Shown: piece after piece, positions 7,700-13,704 of the stretch
Position numbering within the stretch: position 1 is the first letter of the stretch
Layout: each line of letters opens with the position of its first letter
Origin: Amycolatopsis sp. NBC_00345
GTDB taxonomy: Bacteria > Actinomycetota > Actinomycetes > Mycobacteriales > Pseudonocardiaceae
Length of the DNA: 64,000 bases
Reading direction: 5' to 3'
Assembly (NCBI RefSeq): GCF_036116635.1
Contig: NZ_CP107995.1
Coordinates: forward strand, 7,626,001 to 7,690,000
Notes under the pieces: generated by a model
Told to the model about the DNA's origin: nothing
The model's database searches: none
What the model saw: only the letters and a program-made list of their open reading frames with translations
Program-made: the position numbers and the translations under genes

Positions 7700-8236
7700 C
7701 TAACGTCTTTCTATCTTCCAAGGCTCCCCTAAATCTATTTTACGTTCCAGAATATCAAGGCCCGGCTTGTTTTTCATCGTATACCTAATCACCTGCTCCC
7801 ACTTAGTAAGACCACGGTCATCAGAATACCTCACAGTTACAATCAGCGCATACGATTTTCCTTCTTCTATATCTTCAATTCTGGGAATGAAGATGGTTTC
7901 TTTCTCGCCGCCAAACACGTTCTGCTGGGTTCCCCTGATGCGAGGAAAGTCCTGCATGGCAAGTTGGGTCGCCGAGCTGTCACGTACCCATACGTGAACA
8001 TCCACAGCGTCGAAACTGCACGTGTTGTGAAGCCTCACGGCAGTGCGATCGTCCTCATGGGGTCCAGCACCACCGATGCCCACAGCAAAGGCAGGCCGAA
8101 CGGTCAGTGCAACAGCTTCATTCGCCGCCTCGGCGGCCTTGCTGGTCTTGCTGGCACTTCGCCAAGAGAAGAAGGCTGAAGCCGATCCCGCCAGCGCTAC
8201 CACGACCGGGGCCCACTCCACAACCACACTTGTCAT
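7700..8236 (-). CDS. Unknown island protein with single N-terminal membrane anchor
   Basis: A 178-residue protein of unknown function. Residues 5-26 (VVEWAPVVVALAGSASAFFSW) form a membrane anchor followed by a short charged coil (RSASKTSKAAEAANEA). The rest looks like a beta-sandwich: VRPAFAVGIGG, AVRLHNTCSFDAVDVHVWVRD, KSYALIVTVRYSDDRG, WEQVIRYTMKN. Anchored beta-sandwich proteins of this type are common partners in small membrane-associated defence modules, but that is analogy only. Base composition is low GC like the downstream partner. The ATG at 8236 has only a weak ribosome-binding site. Confidence 0.75.
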   Translation of the reverse strand: MTSVVVEWAPVVVALAGSASAFFSWRSASKTSKAAEAANEAVALTVRPAFAVGIGGAGPHEDDRTAVRLHNTCSFDAVDVHVWVRDSSATQLAMQDFPRIRGTQQNVFGGEKETIFIPRIEDIEEGKSYALIVTVRYSDDRGLTKWEQVIRYTMKNKPGLDILERKIDLGEPWKIERR

Positions 8237-8425
8237 GGATGATCAGTCGCTGCAACTGCAGGTTCCGTTTCGGCAGCGGCGGCAGAGATCACTCTTAGTT
8301 GTTCGAGATGACTCAGCCGCAGCCGTCCAGTTGGCAACCTTCAAAGGTCAGTCGCCCCCCTACGGCTCCCCCGCTGGCACGTAGAGACGGACTGACGCAG
8401 GTCAGCCCAAGAGCCGAGGGTCCGT

Positions 8426-8540
8426 TCAAAACCCGTCCAGCTGCAGTGCGGCGTCGAGCAGCAGCATGCCGAACCCGCGTCGCCGGTGATCGGCGGCCAC
8501 CCAGACGTCGCAGTGGTCGACCCCGCACAGCTCGCGTCGG
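8426..8540 (-). pseudogene. GNAT acetyltransferase C-terminal remnant
   Basis: About 37 codons on the minus strand read CDVWVAADHRRRGFGMLLLD then AALQLDGF and a stop at 8426. The RRRGFG stretch is the acetyl-CoA-binding motif A (Q/RxxGxG/A) of GNAT enzymes. Nothing upstream in this frame continues the domain, so this is a broken relic inside the island. Confidence 0.5.
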
Positions 8541-8567
8541 TCTGGGCTGACTCGCCGGCTTACGCGT

Positions 8568-9353
8568 TCACGATGGGCAGGATCCGTCATCAGTCCATGG
8601 ACACCAGGTGGGGTCGTAGTCCCTAGTCAGATGCTTCGCGATGAACTCTTTGTTGTCGCCGTAGGTTGGCTTGAAGTATCGAGCTAGCGACAGCACGGAG
8701 ACAGTCGCCGCGCCAGCCCTTCGAGCAGTGAGCGCCGCCGACTGCGCGTGCCCTCCGGAGGTCCAGGTGTCGTCGATAACGAGGACATGGGATCCAGGCG
8801 GCAGACTCCCAACTGCCCGGAAGTGATCGGCGCGGAACGCTCGGGGCGCGGTGGCTGTCGTCGCGGCAGCCAACGCAAGTTCCGGCAGACGGGAAAGCAT
8901 GGGACTTACCAGGGCATGAAGAGGATGCTCTCCCGATTTTGCCGGCAGGGAGGGCACCGTGGCCCAGTGCGTGATACGCCTGCCCGCGAGCCGCTCGACA
9001 CAGCGCGCGTGGTGCCACAGCCCGACGAAGCAGAGCAGACTCACGATGTTTCGATGTTCCTTGATGCGCACCGGCTGTGGCGCTTTGTAGCCACGCATGA
9101 CGTAGTGCGACTGCGTGTTCTCGATCGCATAGGTCAGAATGCCGACGTAATCGGCAGTGGGGCGGTCGGAGCCTGCAGACCTGTGGCTGGCACAGGGCCA
9201 GCAGTACGTGGCACCGGGATCAACGGTCGTGGTGCATATCAGGCACGTCTCGCCGGGAATGCGTAGCGTGTTGCGTAGGTAACCGCCAGTGGCGCTTACG
9301 AGCGTTGCTTCGAGCTGATGCTGCGGGTCCGATGCCCCGGGTGCTTCGCTCAT
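8568..9353 (-). CDS. Phosphoribosyltransferase-domain protein with zinc knuckle (ComF-like)
   Basis: A 261-residue protein. Residues 37-54 carry two CxxC pairs (CLIC and CWPC), a likely zinc knuckle as in ComF. The PRPP-binding loop is VLVIDDTWTSGGHAQSA near residue 190, with the two acidic residues and TSGG of type I phosphoribosyltransferases. A central segment resembles the ComF hood (HWATVPSLPAKSGEHPLHAL). The start ATG overlaps the stop of the DprA gene by four bases, so the two are translated together. DprA plus a ComF-like PRTase in one operon suggests a joint role in handling incoming DNA or a nucleotide signal. It lies inside the island, not in a competence locus. Confidence 0.85.
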   Translation of the reverse strand: MSEAPGASDPQHQLEATLVSATGGYLRNTLRIPGETCLICTTTVDPGATYCWPCASHRSAGSDRPTADYVGILTYAIENTQSHYVMRGYKAPQPVRIKEHRNIVSLLCFVGLWHHARCVERLAGRRITHWATVPSLPAKSGEHPLHALVSPMLSRLPELALAAATTATAPRAFRADHFRAVGSLPPGSHVLVIDDTWTSGGHAQSAALTARRAGAATVSVLSLARYFKPTYGDNKEFIAKHLTRDYDPTWCPWTDDGSCPS

Positions 9354-10255
9354 AGGGCGGTAAGCAGCTGCTTCATGGCGTCTGCGGCGTCCTGGCGCTC
9401 AGAGATCACCCTGCGGACGATTTCGATTACGTCCTTCAGTCCACTGACACAGTGCACTCCGGGGCGACCTTTGAGCTTCTGGGCCCAGGTGTTCTGCTGA
9501 ACCACCGAGTCGGTGAGGATCACCGCGCGGCCGTGTTCTACCGCCAGTCGTGCCTGAACTCGCGTCCCGCTGGTCTCACCCGCCTCGACGACGACAGTCG
9601 CGAGTCCGTAGCCGGACATGGTCGCGTTCCGCATGAGGAAGTTGTGCCGTTGCGGCGGGGCGTCCGGCCAGAACTGCGACAGCAGAAGCCCGCGCTGCGC
9701 GATCTCGTCCTGCAGACCGCGGTTCGCGGCCGGGTAGTACTTGTTGATGCCGGTACCGATCGCTGCGACAGTTCGACCGCTAGCTTCTAGCGCCGCGCGG
9801 TGCACTGCGGCGTCGATCCCCGCGGCGAGGCCGGCGACTGCGGTCACGCCTTCCTTGATGAGGGCGCGGCTGATCTCGCTAGCGATCCCCAGGCCCCGTT
9901 CGGAGGCGTTTCGTGACCCGACGACCGACACAGCGGGGTCCTTTGCGAGCAGTTGCCCGCGCCAGAAGAGTATGGGTGGGGCCTGGTGGATCCCACGAAG
10001 CCGGTCCGGGTAGCCGGCGTCCAGGACCGAGAGGAAGTTGACGCCCGCCTCTACCCACGACTCAAGTTGGCGATCGGCGACCGCGAGGGCCTCGTGCTCG
10101 CCAGCTTCGTCGAACAGCGTGTCGGGAACGAGGTGGCGCCAGGTCTCCAGTGCGCTGCCGCTGGAGAGAACCTCTGCGGTGATCTCCTGCCAACCCAGGC
10201 CCTCTGGGCGGTGCTGAAGCAGCGCGACGAGCGCGGCGTGCTCAGAACGCTTCAC
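9350..10255 (-). CDS. DprA/Smf-family DNA-processing protein
   Basis: A 301-residue DprA. The Rossmann-like SLOG core shows VSVVGSRNASERGLGIA, VAGLAAGIDAAVHRAALE, TVAAIGTGINKYYPAANRGL, RHNFLMRNATMSGYG and VVEAGETSGTRVQARLA, all standard DprA signatures for binding single-stranded DNA and loading RecA. A helical N-terminus (residues 1-80) precedes it; the C-terminal winged helix of housekeeping DprA is missing or replaced by a short helix (ISERQDAADAMKQLL). It is a second, island-borne DprA rather than the chromosomal one beside topA or the rnhB region. It overlaps the PRTase gene by ATGA. A role in DNA uptake or in phage defence is possible; I favour a conflict role from context. Confidence 0.85.
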   Translation of the reverse strand: MKRSEHAALVALLQHRPEGLGWQEITAEVLSSGSALETWRHLVPDTLFDEAGEHEALAVADRQLESWVEAGVNFLSVLDAGYPDRLRGIHQAPPILFWRGQLLAKDPAVSVVGSRNASERGLGIASEISRALIKEGVTAVAGLAAGIDAAVHRAALEASGRTVAAIGTGINKYYPAANRGLQDEIAQRGLLLSQFWPDAPPQRHNFLMRNATMSGYGLATVVVEAGETSGTRVQARLAVEHGRAVILTDSVVQQNTWAQKLKGRPGVHCVSGLKDVIEIVRRVISERQDAADAMKQLLTAL

Positions 10256-10476
10256 GTTGCCTCCCTTCGTGGCACAACCCGTACGGGGTGTCGCAGGGCA
10301 TCGGCACCTGCGTTACCAGTATCGAACGCACGTACGACATTTTTGCTCCGCGACACCCGTGACCAGCCAGGATGTCACTCTGCGAGCATAACGCACCTGG
10401 GTGAGTTGCCATGGCCGCAGTGTGGATCCTTGCATAAGCAGGCAAGATGCGTCGGCCACCGGTTGCCCGGCTGAGG

Positions 10477-10506
10477 GCATCACGAGGCGACGTCGCCTGG
10501 TGATGC
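10477..10506. repeat. 30-bp near-perfect palindrome
   Basis: GCATCAC-GAGGCGAC-GTCGCCT-GGTGATGC reads the same on both strands apart from one base pair, with no loop. It lies 220 bp upstream of dprA. It could be an operator or recombination site; it lacks a T-tract, so it is not a terminator. Confidence 0.5.
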
Positions 10507-10660
10507 ATCGCGCATCGTCAGCCGCTCAGATTCGCTGCTCACGTGCGAGCGGGCGTAGCCCCGTCCTCGCATGTTCCCGAGATGGGTACCGCGCGATCGC
10601 ACTCCCGCTCGCGGAGGGGAGCTCTCGGCCGTGTTCATGACGGCCTCGTGCCCGCCGGCC

Positions 10661-10682
10661 TAGTCTCAGTCCTAGTCTCATT
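10661..10682. repeat. Paired TAGTCTCA boxes, right end of island
   Basis: TAGTCTCA at 10661-10668 and 10673-10680 followed by TT, in the same orientation and with the same 12-bp phase as the pair at 5849-5870; only the four bases between boxes differ. See the left copy for the proposed integrase arm-site role. Confidence 0.55.
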
Positions 10683-10774
10683 CAGTCCGGTTCAGGGAGG
10701 TCCGCTGGCGTCGAAATACACCTCTAACCTGGGACTTCACAGTCCGTAGACGCCACTGAACAGCCGCGTGCAGA

Positions 10775-10829
10775 CTTGGAAAGCGTGTTGGGTTCACGCC
10801 CTCGCAGGTTCGAATCCTGCATCCTCCGC
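10775..10829. repeat. Attachment site, right copy (displaced tRNA-Ser 3' half)
   Basis: A 55-bp copy of the tRNA-Ser 3' half from the anticodon loop onward, with no 5' half, so it is not a functional tRNA. C at 10820 restores a Watson-Crick T-stem pair, which suggests this is the original chromosomal 3' end displaced by integration. Confidence 0.9.
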
Positions 10830-10840
10830 GTTTCACACAG

Positions 10841-10877
10841 AACGCCGGGCAGCTCCTCGCGAGCGGCCCGGCGTTTT
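10841..10877 (+). terminator. Hairpin terminator downstream of the displaced tRNA end
   Basis: Arms AACGCCGGGC and GCCCGGCGTT with a trailing TTTT. It corresponds in place to the terminator at 5804 and is probably the original terminator, or that of an older element. Confidence 0.65.
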
Positions 10878-10904
10878 GCCGTCCTGACCTCGGTTGTCTC
10901 CTGT

Positions 10905-11010
10905 TCAGGCCACCCGTGCCGGGTCGTCGCCGCGCTCCGGCCGGCCATCCGGCAGCGACCCCGTCCACGCGTCCCGCTAAACCTCGGCCGAGACGGCCGG
11001 CCACATGCCG
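10905..11010 (-). pseudogene. Degenerate integrase C-terminal remnant (second element)
   Basis: On the minus strand, GLAGRVDGVAAGW aligns with the tail GVAGRVDGLIWAA of the integrase at 5880, and the following stop (10905-10907) is preceded by the same VA as in that gene but in a shifted frame. It is placed relative to the attachment copy just as the other integrase is relative to its own. I read it as the decayed end of a related element integrated in tandem. Confidence 0.45.
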
Positions 11011-11079
11011 ACGCCTGGCGACCGTAGCCGCGCTCGACCACCCAGCGTGCAGACTTGACAGGCAAGGTGCCGTCAAATA

Positions 11080-12270
11080 TCAGTACGCCGTGTTTATATT
11101 GATAATTCGCATAATTCCCGGACAGACAAATAGGCGATTCATCTTTCTTCCAGTAATTTCCCGCAGCACTCCTTCCTCAACAAGTCTTGCGACAGCTTGA
11201 TTAGCAGCTTCAAAAGTCTTCCCAGTCAACCTTCGCGCAGTTGGAACGTCGATGACCGGATACCCTGTCAAATTTTCCACGATCTGAAGTGCGGATCCGC
11301 GGACGTTCTGATGTCGCAACTTTTCGATAGTCGAATCGCGAAACTCGATCAACTCGGCGATTGCCCGAATCCCGTCCTCCGCCTGCTCCAAGACAGCCCG
11401 CGAGAAAAACTTCACCCACGGATTGAAGTCGCCTGTCTTGCTTACCTCCAGGAGTCCGTCAATGTACTCATCCCTGCGCGCCTCCAGCCAAGGCGATATG
11501 TTCAGCGACGGCATCTTCAGGACGCCATCTTCGACTAGTTGCATCAACGCTATCAGTCGCCCCAGGCGCCCGTTCCCATCGTTGTACGGGTGCAACGTCT
11601 CGAACTGGTAGTGCGCAAGCGCCATGCGAAGCACAATCGGCATGGGCTTAGGGCTGCTTACCCACTTCTCCCATTCATAGACTCCCGCTTCAAGGTAGAA
11701 CTGCCCCGGTGGAGGCGGGACAAAACGCGCCTGAGCAATGTCCCGGCTTCTGGCGCCGATGAACACCTGGGCTTGCCGAATGTCGCCCGCTTGATAAGTG
11801 TCCCCAGGCGTACCTCGGACAATTATTTGCTGAAGCTTGCTAATTACGTTTCGACTGATCGGTCGATTCTCCAGCAGAAGACGAGACTCCTCCACTGCGC
11901 GCACGAAATTCTGAATCTCCCTTTGTGGGGCAGAGAGCTGATTCTCTTCCAGAAAGTCCGCTTCGAGAACTTCATCAAACGGCGCGTAGGTTCCCTCAAG
12001 CGCAGATGTGCTTACCGCTTCTCGTCGAATAATCGGCCTCAAGAGGAGCTGAGGATTGGGCAACTGCCCCATGGCCTGATCGAGCCGAGCGACGGCCATC
12101 GCGGCACGACTCGCAAGGTCGACCGCCTCCATGTCGATCGCTGGCTCGTCCGGCAGTGGAGTCGGCACGAACGCGAAATAACTCGTCGACTCCAAGCCAG
12201 GCCGGGCAGCGGGGATCACGATCGACACCAGCTCGCCAATCGGGGAGCGCCTGAAGCTCTCAAGGTCCAT
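11080..12270 (-). CDS. Fic-domain protein (class II, self-inhibited) with C-terminal winged helix
   Basis: A 396-residue Fic/AMPylator. The N-terminal helical domain carries the inhibitory motif TSALEG (Thr88 to Gly93, inhibitory Glu92), typical of class II Fic proteins. The Fic core has HPYNDGNGRLGR with catalytic His227 and the P-loop-like anion site, and a flap region EVLEADFLEE. The last 80 residues (GYPVIDVPTARRLTGKTFEA, then VARLVEEGVLREITG) form a winged helix and could bind DNA. Family members transfer AMP to target hydroxyls and are restrained by the inhibitory Glu. It lies just outside the island and upstream of it is an array of inverted repeats suited to autoregulation. Codon use is less GC-rich than in neighbours. 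Confidence 0.9.
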   Translation of the reverse strand: MDLESFRRSPIGELVSIVIPAARPGLESTSYFAFVPTPLPDEPAIDMEAVDLASRAAMAVARLDQAMGQLPNPQLLLRPIIRREAVSTSALEGTYAPFDEVLEADFLEENQLSAPQREIQNFVRAVEESRLLLENRPISRNVISKLQQIIVRGTPGDTYQAGDIRQAQVFIGARSRDIAQARFVPPPPGQFYLEAGVYEWEKWVSSPKPMPIVLRMALAHYQFETLHPYNDGNGRLGRLIALMQLVEDGVLKMPSLNISPWLEARRDEYIDGLLEVSKTGDFNPWVKFFSRAVLEQAEDGIRAIAELIEFRDSTIEKLRHQNVRGSALQIVENLTGYPVIDVPTARRLTGKTFEAANQAVARLVEEGVLREITGRKMNRLFVCPGIMRIININTAY

Positions 12271-12291
12271 GACTCAAGCTTAGAGCGGAAG

Positions 12292-12505
12292 ACCTGAACT
12301 TGACAGCACATCATTCAGGTGGATCCTGCTAGACCTGAATCCGGGTACCCAACGTTCAAGCCGGGTGGCCAGCTCGGACGAGCGAGATAGATTTGTTACC
12401 TGATACCTGAACCTGCAAGGTCGACGTTCAGGTCCAGACCTTCACTCGACCATGACATTCAGGTATCCTCCAACTTACCTGAACCTACGGCGCCGTCGTT
12501 CAGGT
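12292..12505. repeat. Phased inverted-repeat operator array (ACCTGAAY-N13-RTTCAGGT)
   Basis: Eight exact copies of the octamer ACCTGAA(C/T) or its complement lie at 12292, 12313, 12333, 12405, 12426, 12457, 12477 and 12498, with degenerate copies at 12354 and about 12438. They pair into 29-bp sites with a constant 13-bp gap (12292-12320, 12405-12433, 12477-12505, and 12333-12361 with one weak arm). Octamer starts within sites are 21 bp apart, two helical turns. The first site begins 22 bp upstream of the Fic start. The layout fits cooperative binding by dimers, perhaps of Fic's own winged helix. Confidence 0.75.
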
Positions 12506-13162
12506 ACTACAGGTGGCCGAGGTCACTCTCAGTAAGAGACGGCGTCGTGGCCAAGATCGCGAGCATGGCCTCATCCGTCGACCATCCGGCGGCTCTGCGC
12601 AGCATCGCCGAGACAGCAGCATCGCCGAGGCATACGCCCTCGTGGCCACCCCTGCGCGGTCGGCCGTTTCAGCGAGTGCCGAGCAGGGCCAGGGGACAGC
12701 CGGCCTCATTCACCACACAAACCCGTCCGCGCCGCCCCCGGTACCCACTGCGGAGTCGGCATATCACACCCCGCGCATGCGGAAAAGGGTGTTCGGAAAA
12801 GATCGATAGCCGAATTCGCGGCGTCCGGACGGGCCAGGACTCGGCTATCCGCAGGCACCCGCTAGGCTTCGCGACAGACTTGTTCGTACCCGCTCGGAGA
12901 GGTTCTTCGGTGTCACGAATACCGGCTTGACCTGGGCGCGGCAGAGCGCGGACATCTCGATACACGCAGGTAGACAGGCTGGTGCGCGGGGTCGGGATGA
13001 CCGTTTTCGGACCCGGTCCGCCGCCGCCCGCGAGGCCCCGGACGTCACCACGTCCGGGGCCTTGTCGATTCTCCTGTTCTCACTTACTTACCGAAAACAC
13101 CTGATCACGCTAAGTTTGTGTGTGGTCGTTCCAGCCCCCGACGTACCGAGGAGTCCGCCCAC
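12506..13162. other. Non-coding stretch between operator array and FtsK operon
   Basis: About 650 bp with no gene I can support. A GTG frame of about 98 codons begins directly after the last repeat (12513) but has no family features and may be a frameshifted remnant. The stretch ends in a strong hairpin at 13034-13061 and the promoter of the small helical protein genes. Confidence 0.45.
13034..13061 (+). terminator. Hairpin terminator
   Basis: Perfect 12-bp arms GGCCCCGGACGT / ACGTCCGGGGCC around CACC, followed by TTGT. No gene upstream on this strand explains it, so it may close an unrecognised short RNA or stop read-through from the array region. Confidence 0.55.
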
Positions 13163-13423
13163 ATGGCCGGAGTGGAAGAGATCCGCGCTGGTATCGCGCT
13201 CGCGAACGAGAAGGCTTCCGCGGGCATTGCCGCACTTCAGCAGGCCGCGCAAGCTCTCGAAGAAGCTCAACTGTCGCTTTCGCAGGCGACCCAGGGCAGC
13301 AGCCAGCACGAGGTGAACCAGGCGCACGGGCTGCTCGCCGAAGCCTTGAACGGGATCAGCGGGATGCAGAGCACCATCCAGGCCGGGATCTCCTCGGCCG
13401 ACTCCTACTCGGCCCGGCTCTAG
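13163..13423 (+). CDS. Small helical protein (DUF6244-like, WXG-like size)
   Basis: An 86-residue, almost wholly helical protein. The ATG at 13163 follows GAGGAG by nine bases. The sequence is two amphipathic helices rich in Ala, Gln and Glu (VEEIRAGIALANEKASAGI, QQAAQALEEAQLSLSQAT, HEVNQAHGLLAEALNGI) ending SADSYSARL. Size and layout resemble WXG100-type hairpins but the WxG turn is absent. It opens an operon with a second small helical protein, an FtsK-type ATPase and a helical partner. The DUF name is from memory; the role is unknown. Confidence 0.7.
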   Translation: MAGVEEIRAGIALANEKASAGIAALQQAAQALEEAQLSLSQATQGSSQHEVNQAHGLLAEALNGISGMQSTIQAGISSADSYSARL

Positions 13424-13429
13424 CCCACC

Positions 13430-13678
13430 ATGTCGGGACTCGCCGAGATTCACCAGCTGCTCACCGCCGTGCAGGCGGGGCTCACCGACGGGCGCGCCCA
13501 CGCCGAGCGGGCGAAAACCCTGCTCGGTGACGCCCGCCAGGCACTCGTCGATGCACAGGCGAAAGCCGATCCCTGGCTGCCGCAGCAACTGGCGATGGCC
13601 GACGAGGGGCTCGACCACCTCCTCACCCGTTTAGCCGCCGCCGACGACCTGGTGAGCGGATACCAGTCACGCCTGTAG
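13430..13678 (+). CDS. Second small helical protein, paralogue-like
   Basis: An 82-residue helical protein starting six bases after the previous stop. It has the same two-helix plan (GLAEIHQLLTAVQAGLTDGR, AKTLLGDARQALVDAQAKAD, then LLTRLAAADDLVSGYQSRL), and the ends YSARL and YQSRL match, so the two may be diverged duplicates forming a heterodimer. Function unknown; inferred to be a substrate or regulator of the downstream ATPase. Confidence 0.7.
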   Translation: MSGLAEIHQLLTAVQAGLTDGRAHAERAKTLLGDARQALVDAQAKADPWLPQQLAMADEGLDHLLTRLAAADDLVSGYQSRL

Positions 13679-13704
13679 GGACGACCGCGTCATGAGCGAA
13701 ACCG

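Larger units (their letters stand above)
10256..10774. other. Non-coding right part of island
   Basis: About 520 bp upstream of the DprA gene with no convincing gene. It contains the DprA promoter region, a 30-bp near-perfect palindrome (10477-10506) and the right pair of TAGTCTCA boxes. The short open frames here have no ribosome-binding sites or recognisable motifs. Confidence 0.5.

Noticed and set aside
12513..12809. 98-codon gene right after the Fic operator array
   Set aside because: A GTG start is present but the translation has no family features and could be a frameshifted remnant; support is too thin for a CDS call.
12850..13033. Signal recognition particle RNA or other known ncRNA before the FtsK operon
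   Set aside because: The terminator at 13034 is suggestive, but the conserved SRP GGAAG...AGCAG core is absent here and I see no other known RNA motif.
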